DNA of 64,000 nucleotides, taken from positions 27,171 through 91,170 of the forward strand of contig JAFGVN010000073.1 of the NCBI GenBank assembly GCA_016937975.1, given 5' to 3'. This DNA is from Clostridia bacterium. GTDB lineage: Bacteria > Bacillota > Clostridia > Peptostreptococcales > Acidaminobacteraceae. Below are positions 27,035 through 34,483 of the stretch, piece after piece (within the stretch, counting starts at the first letter, position 1; every line of letters begins with the position of its first letter). The notes under the pieces are model-generated. The model worked only from the letters and a program-made list of their open reading frames with translations. It did not search any database and was not told where the DNA came from. Position numbers and translations under genes: made by a program.

Positions 27035-27465
27035 TGAAATTTCGAGTTTTGGAAACGAATACAATTAATGAAACCATTCGGTTGTTGGCAAGATGGCATA
27101 ATGAAACACCGGAGCAATGGATACAAAATTATACTTTTTCAGAACAGGATGTGATCTCAACAGTTAATCGAATGGTAAGGGATACAAGTGTTATTATTCT
27201 TGCAGAGGAAGATCGACCAATCGGATTTGTTTGGGGTGAAAAACAGCAAAACGATTTGATGATTCTCTCTTTATATGTAGATGAAAATTTCAGAAAACAT
27301 CAAGTGGCAACGGACCTAAAACTACAGTTGGAAGACTGGTGTAGAAGTAATGGCATCCACAAAATCATGACAACTGTTCACAGTAAAAATAAAAATATGT
27401 TAGCTTTAAATGAAAAATTAGGCTATGAACAAAAAATGATACATATGGAAAAAAAATTGAGATAA
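27034..27465 (+). CDS. GNAT-family N-acetyltransferase
   Basis: 143 residues. ATG 27034 is favoured by AAAGGA 7 bases upstream; a GTG directly before it is possible. The GNAT core is seen as LYVDENFRKHQVATDLKLQLE near 90 and NKNMLALNEKLGYE near 122. It acetylates an unidentified small molecule or protein. Translationally coupled to the methyltransferase gene. Confidence 0.82.
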   Translation: MKFRVLETNTINETIRLLARWHNETPEQWIQNYTFSEQDVISTVNRMVRDTSVIILAEEDRPIGFVWGEKQQNDLMILSLYVDENFRKHQVATDLKLQLEDWCRSNGIHKIMTTVHSKNKNMLALNEKLGYEQKMIHMEKKLR

Positions 27466-27493
27466 ACCACTTCGTGGTTTATTTTACTTTTTT
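27463..27493 (+). terminator. Terminator after the acetyltransferase gene
   Basis: The stem TAAACCAC/GTGGTTTA with a TTC loop overlaps the stop codon and is followed by ATTTTACTTTTTT. Confidence 0.8.
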
Positions 27494-27502
27494 GGTATAG
27501 TA

Positions 27503-27551
27503 TTGACAAAGAAAAATATCTTGGATATAATTATCTTGAAGTTAAGATAAT
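27503..27551 (+). promoter_or_regulatory. Consensus promoter and MarR operator of the azoreductase operon
   Basis: TTGACA (27503-27508) and TATAAT (27526-27531), 17 bases apart, form a perfect sigma-A consensus promoter. An inverted repeat ATTATCTT/AAGATAAT (27530-27537 and 27544-27551) begins inside the -10, as expected for repression by the MarR protein encoded next. A second dyad ATATC/GATAT overlaps the -10 from the upstream side. Confidence 0.85.
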
Positions 27552-27565
27552 TTAAAGGAGCTCAT

Positions 27566-27991
27566 ATGGACTATAGAAATAACCCTCATATAAAATTCAT
27601 GATTGTTATGAATAAAATGTTAGACAGTATCAATAAAAAATCAAAGCCTCAATGGAAGACTTTAAAAATAAATGAAACTGAATTCTTTGTCCTTTTCGCA
27701 CTCGATGCAAATGGTCCTTTAACCATTCAAGAAATTGGCTCTAGAATAAATATGACTTCAGGGACGATGACTTATGTTATCGATAAATTGGAAAAAAAGG
27801 GTTATATCAAGAGAGTGCGTTGTGAAGAAGACAGAAGACGTATTTATATTGAAATAACCCAATCGGGAAAAGTATTTTGGGATGAGATCATTGAACAACA
27901 TATGGTTTATATGTCAGAGGTGTTTAGTCATGTAGAGACTTCTGAAGTGAATCAAATGATTGAGTTAATGAAAAAAATTGGGAAAGGTTAG
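27566..27991 (+). CDS. MarR-family repressor
   Basis: 141 residues with a winged helix-turn-helix (about 50-110: LTIQEIGSRINMTSGTMTYV, DKLEKKGYIKRVRC). DRRRI in the wing is a MarR hallmark. It probably represses its own operon through the dyad at the promoter. The downstream azoreductase and pirin suggest the inducer is a quinone, azo compound or other electrophile. No redox cysteine like that of YodB stands out near the N terminus. Confidence 0.88.
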   Translation: MDYRNNPHIKFMIVMNKMLDSINKKSKPQWKTLKINETEFFVLFALDANGPLTIQEIGSRINMTSGTMTYVIDKLEKKGYIKRVRCEEDRRRIYIEITQSGKVFWDEIIEQHMVYMSEVFSHVETSEVNQMIELMKKIGKG

Positions 27992-28037
27992 TTGAAGGTA
28001 TAGATCTTGTAATCAAGATCAAAGAAAGGAAGAACTT

Positions 28038-28649
28038 ATGAAAGTACTCGTTATAGATTCTAATCCAAAACAAGAAGAAATCTCTCATTCAAAATGGGCA
28101 GCAGAACAATATATAAAAGCGCTAAAGGAAGCTGGTCATTATGTGGAAATATGGCCAATTTATCAAATGAATATACCTGTTATTGATGAAACCACAATGA
28201 ATGCTATGAGCAAAACATCTCAGGGCATTGACTTGTCAGAAGAAGAATATGAAAAATTGGAATTAAGGGAGATGATTCTCAGCAGATTCATTAATTTTGA
28301 CCACTATGTCATCGTGTCACCGTTATGGAATTTTGGAATTCCGCCTCAATTAAAAGCATTAATTGATAACATTGCCGTTGCAGGAAAGACTTTCAAGTAT
28401 ACAGAAAAAGGACCAGTGGGTTTAATGGAAGGTACATTTGTTCATATTCAAGCATCAGGCGGCATTTACTCAGATATGCCTGAGATGGAGTTTGGACATC
28501 GTTACATTAAACATATCTTTAGATTTTTAGGATTGGAAGAAAAATTAAGCTTATTAATAGAAGGTACAAATTTAGGTGATTTTGAAAGATCAATTTATCA
28601 AGAGACTTTAGACGATTGGGTAAGACAGTCTGTTAAGGAAGTGATGTAA
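28038..28649 (+). CDS. azoR: FMN-dependent NAD(P)H azoreductase/quinone reductase
   Basis: 203 residues, flavodoxin-like fold. The FMN-binding start MKVLVIDSNPKQEEISHSK, the central VSPLWNFGIPPQLKALID motif near 95 and a later QASGGIYS match the AzoR/AcpD family. It reduces quinones and azo compounds with two electrons in the cytoplasm, avoiding radical semiquinones. It is second in a MarR-controlled operon and overlaps the pirin gene by one base. Confidence 0.88.
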   Translation: MKVLVIDSNPKQEEISHSKWAAEQYIKALKEAGHYVEIWPIYQMNIPVIDETTMNAMSKTSQGIDLSEEEYEKLELREMILSRFINFDHYVIVSPLWNFGIPPQLKALIDNIAVAGKTFKYTEKGPVGLMEGTFVHIQASGGIYSDMPEMEFGHRYIKHIFRFLGLEEKLSLLIEGTNLGDFERSIYQETLDDWVRQSVKEVM

Positions 28650-29323
28650 TGTTATTTACAAAAGAATCCTATGGCTATTTTGATCATGGTTGGCTCAAAA
28701 CCTATTATCATTTCTCCTTTAGTGATTATTATAATCCTCAAAAAATGAATATTGGTGTTTTGAGAGTCCTTAATGATGATCTTATAAAAGGCAATACAGG
28801 TTTTCCAAAGCACCCTCATAAAAACATGGAAATTTTGACTTATGTTATCCATGGTGAATTATCTCATGCAGATTCCATGGGTCATGAAAAAACAGTATCT
28901 CGCGGCAATATTCAATATATGTCTGCAGGTAAAGGCGTTTATCACAGTGAATACAATCATAACAAAGAGGATGTACGACTTCTTCAAATATGGATTTACC
29001 CAGATGCAGAAGATTACCCACCTAATTATGGAGATGCAAGCTTCTCTTGGGAAGAACGTGTCAATAAGTGGTTGCATTTAATTGGTACACATGGAAAAAT
29101 TCAGATGCATCAAGATGTGAACATTTATGTAACCTATTTGGAAGAAGGCGAAATAGAGTTCGAACTTAAACCAGGTCGACAAGCTTATATTGTTCAGATA
29201 GAAGGTGAAAGTGTCATTAACAATCAAAAGGTAAAAGAACAAGAAGCCTATTTACATTCTGACACTCCAATGACGATTAAAGGTCATCAATCTCATTTAA
29301 TGGTCATAGAAATGGAAAAATAA
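28649..29323 (+). CDS. Pirin-family protein
   Basis: 224 residues, bicupin fold. The metal-ligand motif PKHPHKNMEILTYV with HADSMGH near 53-75 and GKGVYHSEYNH near 93 is typical of the pirin/YhhW family, some members of which have quercetin dioxygenase activity. Cotranscribed with azoreductase, it probably helps handle aromatic or quinone compounds. The enzymatic activity is not proven. Confidence 0.88.
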   Translation: MLFTKESYGYFDHGWLKTYYHFSFSDYYNPQKMNIGVLRVLNDDLIKGNTGFPKHPHKNMEILTYVIHGELSHADSMGHEKTVSRGNIQYMSAGKGVYHSEYNHNKEDVRLLQIWIYPDAEDYPPNYGDASFSWEERVNKWLHLIGTHGKIQMHQDVNIYVTYLEEGEIEFELKPGRQAYIVQIEGESVINNQKVKEQEAYLHSDTPMTIKGHQSHLMVIEMEK

Positions 29324-29343
29324 ATGAAAATAAACAAGAAAAT

Positions 29344-29366
29344 CGTCACACCAGTGACGTTTTTTT
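29344..29366 (+). terminator. Terminator after the pirin gene
   Basis: A 6-bp GC-rich stem CGTCAC/GTGACG with loop ACCA is followed by seven T residues. Confidence 0.88.
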
Positions 29367-29434
29367 CATTTTTGTATATCCTGTTTATATTCAGAATAAT
29401 CGGTTAAATACCATAGGTGGAGGTGTGCTTTTTT

Positions 29435-29512
29435 ATGGGTGTTTATGTTTCAAAAAAACAACAAAAAAACAAGTTTAGAGCCCTCAAACAATTTAAAATA
29501 CTAAGTTTTTAA
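29435..29512 (+). CDS. Possible 25-residue basic small protein
   Basis: ATG 29435 lies 9 bases after a strong GGAGGTG and opens 25 codons ending in TAA at 29510-29512. The peptide starts MGVYVSKKQQKNK and is rich in lysine and glutamine with hydrophobic residues at the end. A possible promoter (TTGTAT at 29372-29377, AATAAT at 29395-29400, spacing 17) precedes it. It sits between the pirin terminator and the PFOR promoter. The case rests only on the ribosome site and spacing, so confidence is low. Confidence 0.3.
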   Translation: MGVYVSKKQQKNKFRALKQFKILSF

Positions 29513-29519
29513 GATACTG

Positions 29520-29573
29520 TTGACACTGTGTATATTGTATACTATACTGAAGTTACACTGTAGAAGTACACTG
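29520..29573 (+). promoter_or_regulatory. PFOR promoter with ACACTG repeats
   Basis: TTGACA (29520-29525) and TATACT (29543-29548), 17 bases apart, make a near-consensus promoter. ACACTG occurs three times in direct orientation, at 29523-29528 (overlapping the -35), 29555-29560 and 29568-29573, and GTATA/TATAC forms a small dyad in the spacer. The repeats could be regulator sites. Confidence 0.8.
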
Positions 29574-29581
29574 AAATAAGT

Positions 29582-29681
29582 CTGAGAATTTTATTTCTCA
29601 GCTCTATTTACATAAGAAGTAATTCTTATAAATCACCATTTGGTGATCTAAACAATAATATTTAGAGAATGGCTCTAAATA
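29582..29681 (+). promoter_or_regulatory. 5' leader of PFOR with four tandem hairpins
   Basis: Four adjacent perfect hairpins fill the transcribed leader: CTGAGAA/TTCTCAG (29582-29601), ATAAGAA/TTCTTAT with a GTAA loop (29612-29629), ATCACC/GGTGAT (29632-29647), and TATTTAGAG/CTCTAAATA with a five-base loop (29659-29681). None has a T run, so they are not simple terminators. They end 7 bases before the ribosome site AGGAGGG. They may stabilise the mRNA or form a regulatory element; no known riboswitch is recognised. Confidence 0.6.
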
Positions 29682-29702
29682 AGTTACAGGAGGGATAGTC
29701 CA

Positions 29703-32700
29703 ATGGGTAAAGTTTTTAAGACTATGGATGGTAACTCGGCTGCTGCATACGTATCATATGCATTTACAGATGTAGCTGCTATCTATCCTATCACGCCATC
29801 TTCTGACATGGCTCAACATGTTGATGAAATGGCTGCATATGGCAAGAAAAATATCTTCGGCCAAGAAGTATTGGTATCTGAGTTACAATCTGAAGGTGGT
29901 GCTTCAGGTGCTGTTCACGGTTCACTTCAAGGTGGTGCGTTAACAACTACTTACACTGCTTCTCAAGGTTTACTATTAATGATTCCAAACATGTACAAGA
30001 TTGCTGGTGAATTGTTACCATGTGTATTCCACGTATCAGCAAGAGCACTTGCAACGCACGCATTATCGATCTTCGGCGATCATTCTGACGTTATGGCTGC
30101 AAGACAAACAGGTTTTGCTATGTTAGCTTCTGGTTCAGTTCAAGAAGTTATGGATTTAGCAGGTGTTGCTCACTTGGCTACAATCAAGTCAAGAGTACCA
30201 TTTGTTCATTTCTTTGATGGTTTCAGAACCTCACATGAAATTTCTAAAGTAGAGTTAATCGATTACTCTGAATTCGAAAAATTAATCGATATGGACGCTG
30301 TTCAAGCATTCAGAAACAATTCATTAAACCCTGAGAGACCTGTTACTAGAGGTACAGCTCAAAATCCAGATATCTTCTTCCAAGCAAAAGAAGCTTCAAA
30401 CAAGTTCTACGAAGCAGTTCCTGCAATCGTTCAAAACTATATGGAAGAAATCTCAAAAGTTACAGGTAGATCATATAACTTATTTGATTACTATGGTGCA
30501 GCTGATGCAGACAGAGTTATCATTGCTATGGGTTCTGTAACTGAAACAATTGAAGAAACAATTGACTATTTAACAGCTAAAGGTGAAAAAGTTGGTATGA
30601 TTAAAGTAAGACTTTACAGACCATTTGCACCTGAATATATGTTAAAAGTATTACCTGAAACAGTTACTAAAATTGCTGTTTTAGATAGAACAAAAGAGCC
30701 AGGTGCTATTGGTGAACCATTATACTTAGATATCAGATCTATGTTCTATGGTACTGATAGAACACCATTAATCGTTGGTGGTCGTTATGGTTTAGGTTCT
30801 AACGAAACTAACCCATCACAAATCAAAGCAGTTTATGATATGTTAGCTGCAGAACCAAAGAACAACTTCACAATTGGTATTGTTGATGACGTAACTAACC
30901 TTTCTTTAGATATTAAAGAAGAAATCGTTACTGAACCAGCAGGTACAACTAGATGTATGTTCTGGGGTCTTGGTTCAGACGGTACTGTTGGTGCTAACAA
31001 GTCTGCAATCAAAATCATTGGTGACAACACTGACTTATATGCACAAGGTTACTTCTCATATGACTCTAAGAAGTCTTATGGTATCACAGTTTCTCACTTA
31101 AGATTTGGTAAATCTAAGATTAGATCGACTTACTTAATTACAGAATCTGACTATGTAGCTTGTCATAACCAATCATATGTTGTTCAATACGACATGATGA
31201 AAGGTTTAAGAAAAGGTGGTACATTTGTATTAAATACAAAGTGGACTGCTGAAGAGTTAGATGCTAACTTACCTGCTGCAATGAAGCAATACATTGCTAA
31301 AAACGAAATTAAATTCTACACAATCAACGCTGTTGACATTGCTGAAGAAATTGGCTTAGGTAACAGAATTAACATGGTAATGCAATCTGCATTCTTCAAG
31401 TTAGCTGAAGTTATCGATGTTGATGATGCAATGAAATACTTAAAAGACGCGATTGTTAAAGCATATGGTAAAAAAGGTCAAAACATTGTAGACATGAACT
31501 ACAAAGCAGTTGATGCAGGTGTTGATGCACTTGTTAAAATTGATGTTCCTGCTGCATGGGCGACTACTACTGAAGGTCCTAAAATGGTATCTGACGGTAA
31601 AGAGGGTGACACTAAGTTTATCACTCAAATCTTAAGACCAGTTGCTGCACAAAAAGGTAATGATCTTCCTGTATCTACATTTGTAGGTGTTGAAGATGGT
31701 ACATTCGAAAACGGTTCAACTGACTTCGAAAAACGTGCAATTGCAACAAATGTTCCTGAGTGGCAAGTTGATAACTGTATCCAATGTAACCAATGTTCTT
31801 TGGTTTGTCCACATGCAGTTATTAGACCATACTTATTAGATGAAGCTGAAATGGCTAAAAAACCAGAATCATTTACGACTAAGAAAGCAATTGGTAAAGG
31901 TTTAGAAGGCTTAGAGTACAGAATCCAAGTTTCTACTCATGACTGTACAGGTTGTGGTGTTTGTGCTCAAGTTTGTCCATCTAAAGAAAAATCTCTTGTA
32001 ATGAAACCATTAGATTCTCAAGATGTTCAGTTAGACAATTATGCATTCGCTAGAACAGTTGTGGTTAAAAACGATAGAATGGCTAAAACAACAGTTAAAG
32101 GCTCTCAATTCGCTCAACCATTATTTGAGTTCTCAGGTGCTTGTGCTGGTTGTGGTGAAACTGCTTACATGAAAGCTGTTACACAATTATATGGTGATAG
32201 AATGATCCAAGCAAATGCAACAGGTTGTTCTTCAATCTGGGGTGGTTCTGCTCCTGCTACACCTTACACTAAAAATGCAAAAGGTCATGGTCCTGCATGG
32301 GCGAACTCTTTATTCGAAGACAACGCTGAGTATGGTTATGGTATTGCATTAGGTGTTAAGACTGTAAGAAATCAATTAAAAGCTCAAGCTGAAAAAGTTG
32401 TTGCTGCTGCTCCAGAGTTAGCTGAAACTTTCCAAGCTTGGATTGACAATATGTTAGATGCTGAAGGTTCAAGAGCTGCTTCTGAAGCAGTAAGAGCTGT
32501 TATTGCGAATGGTCATGCTCATGCTGACGTACAAGCTGCATTTGACTTCATCAAGAAAAACGATGAATACTTGGTTAAAAAATCAGTATGGATCGTTGGT
32601 GGTGACGGATGGGCTTATGACATCGGTTATGGTGGTTTAGATCATGTATTAGCTTCTGGTGAAGATGTAAACGTATTAGTATTCGATACTGAAGTTTACT

Positions 32701-33233
32701 CAAATACTGGTGGTCAAGCTTCTAAATCTACACCTACAGCTGCTGTTGCTAAGTTTGCTGCATCTGGTATGAAAGTTAAGAAGAAAGATCTTGGTATGAT
32801 CGCTACAACTTATGGCTATGTATATGTTGCTCAAGTTGGTATGGGTGCAAACCAAAATCAATTTATGAAAGCTTTAGTTGAAGCTGAATCATACAATGGT
32901 CCATCATTGATCATCTGTTACTCTCCATGTATCGCTCATGGTTTAAAAACAGGTATGTCATCAGCTCAAGATAGAATCAAACAAGCTGTGGATGCTGGTT
33001 ACTGGCATTTATGGAGATTCGACCCAAGATTAAAAGCTGAAGGTAAGAATCCATTTATCTTAGACTCTAAAGAGCCTACTGCAAGCTACCAAGACTTTAT
33101 CAAAGGTGAAGCTAGATATACAATCCTTATGAACCAATTCCCACAAGAAGCAGAAAGATTATTTGCTAAAGCTGAAGCTGACGCTAAAGATCGTTATGAT
33201 TCTTATGTAAGAATGGCGAATATGCAATACTAA
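29703..33233 (+). CDS. nifJ: Pyruvate:ferredoxin (flavodoxin) oxidoreductase
   Basis: 1176 residues, full length for the single-chain homodimeric enzyme. It oxidises pyruvate to acetyl-CoA and CO2 and reduces ferredoxin. Domains: pyrimidine-binding domain (about 1-250, YPITPSSDMAQHVDE near 29), transketolase C-like domain (about 255-410), gamma domain (about 415-620), a two-cluster ferredoxin domain with CIQCNQCSLVCP near 695 and CTGCGVCAQVCP near 750, then the thiamine-diphosphate domain with CAGCGET near 818 and GDGWAYDIGYGGLDHVL near 968. Codon use is strongly biased (TTA, GGT, GCT, CCA), consistent with very high expression. Confidence 0.97.
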   Translation: MGKVFKTMDGNSAAAYVSYAFTDVAAIYPITPSSDMAQHVDEMAAYGKKNIFGQEVLVSELQSEGGASGAVHGSLQGGALTTTYTASQGLLLMIPNMYKIAGELLPCVFHVSARALATHALSIFGDHSDVMAARQTGFAMLASGSVQEVMDLAGVAHLATIKSRVPFVHFFDGFRTSHEISKVELIDYSEFEKLIDMDAVQAFRNNSLNPERPVTRGTAQNPDIFFQAKEASNKFYEAVPAIVQNYMEEISKVTGRSYNLFDYYGAADADRVIIAMGSVTETIEETIDYLTAKGEKVGMIKVRLYRPFAPEYMLKVLPETVTKIAVLDRTKEPGAIGEPLYLDIRSMFYGTDRTPLIVGGRYGLGSNETNPSQIKAVYDMLAAEPKNNFTIGIVDDVTNLSLDIKEEIVTEPAGTTRCMFWGLGSDGTVGANKSAIKIIGDNTDLYAQGYFSYDSKKSYGITVSHLRFGKSKIRSTYLITESDYVACHNQSYVVQYDMMKGLRKGGTFVLNTKWTAEELDANLPAAMKQYIAKNEIKFYTINAVDIAEEIGLGNRINMVMQSAFFKLAEVIDVDDAMKYLKDAIVKAYGKKGQNIVDMNYKAVDAGVDALVKIDVPAAWATTTEGPKMVSDGKEGDTKFITQILRPVAAQKGNDLPVSTFVGVEDGTFENGSTDFEKRAIATNVPEWQVDNCIQCNQCSLVCPHAVIRPYLLDEAEMAKKPESFTTKKAIGKGLEGLEYRIQVSTHDCTGCGVCAQVCPSKEKSLVMKPLDSQDVQLDNYAFARTVVVKNDRMAKTTVKGSQFAQPLFEFSGACAGCGETAYMKAVTQLYGDRMIQANATGCSSIWGGSAPATPYTKNAKGHGPAWANSLFEDNAEYGYGIALGVKTVRNQLKAQAEKVVAAAPELAETFQAWIDNMLDAEGSRAASEAVRAVIANGHAHADVQAAFDFIKKNDEYLVKKSVWIVGGDGWAYDIGYGGLDHVLASGEDVNVLVFDTEVYSNTGGQASKSTPTAAVAKFAASGMKVKKKDLGMIATTYGYVYVAQVGMGANQNQFMKALVEAESYNGPSLIICYSPCIAHGLKTGMSSAQDRIKQAVDAGYWHLWRFDPRLKAEGKNPFILDSKEPTASYQDFIKGEARYTILMNQFPQEAERLFAKAEADAKDRYDSYVRMANMQY

Positions 33234-33240
33234 TGAAATG

Positions 33241-33269
33241 AAGACATCTCTTAGGAGATGTCTTTTTTT
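33241..33269 (+). terminator. Terminator after nifJ
   Basis: A 9-bp perfect stem AGACATCTC/GAGATGTCT with loop TTAG is followed by a run of seven or more T. Confidence 0.94.
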
Positions 33270-33308
33270 CACTTAACTGTTGCGTGCGCAACAATTAAGT
33301 GTTATACT
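33270..33308 (+). promoter_or_regulatory. Promoter and large palindromic operator of the MarR-HsmA operon
   Basis: A 32-base palindrome (33270-33301) has 15 of 16 paired positions, with core TTGCGTGCGCAA and flanks CACTTAA/TTAAGTG. The promoter is TTGCGT (33280-33285) and TATACT (33303-33308), 17 bases apart, so the -35 lies inside the palindrome. Binding of the MarR protein encoded next would block RNA polymerase. Confidence 0.85.
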
Positions 33309-33324
33309 ATGTCTGGAGGGTGTT

Positions 33325-33777
33325 ATGAATCTTTATAAAATTGAGTGGGCTTTATCCTTGCTTTCGAAATACAGTCATATTGTTTTGGAAGAGGGCAATG
33401 ATATAACAAAAACCAATATGTTGTTTATTATTCATTTATACCATAGGCCGAATATTCATCAGGATCAGTTGGCAGAAATGTTTAAAATGAACCGTTCAAG
33501 TGTCACGAGAAGTATTCAAACTCTTAAAGAGATGCATTGGGGTGAAAGTGTTCTAGATCATGAAAATAAACGTGCAAATTTAGTGAAATTAACAACACTG
33601 GGCGAAGAAAAGTATAAAAGTATAATGAACCAACTCTTGGAATGGATTGGTGTTTTGACAAAAGATATGACGCCAGAAGAAGTACAAACAGGGATGAATT
33701 TTTTAGAAAAAATGACAGCAAATGCTTGTAAAACTTTAGGTGATCATCATATTATTCAACTGATGGAGAGGATGTAG
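33325..33777 (+). CDS. MarR-family regulator, HsmR-like
   Basis: 150 residues; ATG 33325 follows GGAGGGTGTT. The winged helix lies at about 40-100 (QDQLAEMFKMNRSSVTRSIQTL), and the wing has DHENKRANLVKLT where many MarR proteins have DxRxxxV. It is one base upstream of an HsmA-like membrane protein. This is the arrangement of hsmRA in Clostridioides difficile, where the MarR protein senses heme. Heme sensing here is inferred from that synteny alone. Confidence 0.82.
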   Translation: MNLYKIEWALSLLSKYSHIVLEEGNDITKTNMLFIIHLYHRPNIHQDQLAEMFKMNRSSVTRSIQTLKEMHWGESVLDHENKRANLVKLTTLGEEKYKSIMNQLLEWIGVLTKDMTPEEVQTGMNFLEKMTANACKTLGDHHIIQLMERM

Positions 33778-33778
33778 T

Positions 33779-34141
33779 ATGTTAATTTATGCAATTGTAG
33801 CCATGATCCTTGCAGTGACTTTTTATACAACTGCAGTATTTATGGAGAAGAAATCAGGTATTTTAAATAAAAGAGCGTTATTGATTTTTTCTGGAGGACT
33901 TGTATTTGATACAATTGGGACAACATTAATGAGTGAAATGAGTTCAGGATTTAAATTTGATATTCATGGTATTACAGGTGCGGTAGCACTTTCGTTAATG
34001 TTGATTCACGTTATTTGGGCATGGTGGGTATTCGTAAAGGGTTCTCAAAAGCAAAAAGAGAATTTTCACAAGTTTTCATTTTATGTTTGGTTGATTTGGC
34101 TATTCTCATTTTTTACAGGTATGATCCTGAATATTTTTTAA
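33779..34141 (+). CDS. HsmA-like (TIGR03987) membrane protein
   Basis: 120 residues with four predicted transmembrane segments (about 2-22, 33-51, 63-85, 97-118). Conserved-looking features are GLVFDTIGTTLM in the second helix and HGITGAVALSLMLIHVIWAWW with two histidines in the third. The family contains HsmA of C. difficile, which captures heme and protects against oxidative stress. It lies in a two-gene operon with a MarR regulator. The family call is by recognition of pattern and context; heme binding is inferred. Confidence 0.7.
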   Translation: MLIYAIVAMILAVTFYTTAVFMEKKSGILNKRALLIFSGGLVFDTIGTTLMSEMSSGFKFDIHGITGAVALSLMLIHVIWAWWVFVKGSQKQKENFHKFSFYVWLIWLFSFFTGMILNIF

Positions 34142-34146
34142 AAGAA

Positions 34147-34187
34147 AAGCATATCCTTTATCATGAAGGATATGCTTACATTTTTTC
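34147..34187. terminator. Bidirectional terminator between hsmA-like and XRE genes
   Basis: A 12-bp perfect stem AAGCATATCCTT/AAGGATATGCTT (34147-34158 and 34166-34177) with a seven-base loop lies between convergent genes. A T run (34181-34186) follows on the plus strand and TTTTC on the minus strand. Confidence 0.85.
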
Positions 34188-34460
34188 TAATATTTTTTCA
34201 AGTAAATCACCTATTCGTGTTAAGGATTCGTTCAGTGCTGACAGAGAATTGTGATCTTTCATATGGATATCTTCAGGATCAAGTTCTAGGATTTCCAGGA
34301 CTTTTTTCAGTTGAGCAGCAGGCAATGGCTTATTACCTTTCTCATAATATGAATAAGCTGGCTGAGAAATGTTCAGCTTATTGGCCATTTCTCTTTGTGT
34401 ATAACCTTTTTCTTTTCTTGTATTTTGAATAACTTCCTTGATACCACGAATATTCGTCAT
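34176..34460 (-). CDS. XRE-family helix-turn-helix regulator
   Basis: 94 residues; start preceded by TGGAGG. The Cro/CI-type HTH spans about 5-62 (RKEKGYTQREMANKLNISQ, PAYSYYEKG). A C-terminal helix (about 70-94) may mediate dimerisation. It follows the NhaC gene by 23 bases on the same strand and is probably the last gene of that operon. Confidence 0.85.
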   Translation of the reverse strand: MTNIRGIKEVIQNTRKEKGYTQREMANKLNISQPAYSYYEKGNKPLPAAQLKKVLEILELDPEDIHMKDHNSLSALNESLTRIGDLLEKILEKM

Positions 34461-34483
34461 AAAACCTCCAGTAATCGTAAATC

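Noticed and set aside
29520..29560. Rex (NADH-sensing) operator at the nifJ promoter
   Set aside because: The Rex consensus TTGTTAA-N4-TTAACAA is not present; only short dyads and ACACTG direct repeats are seen.
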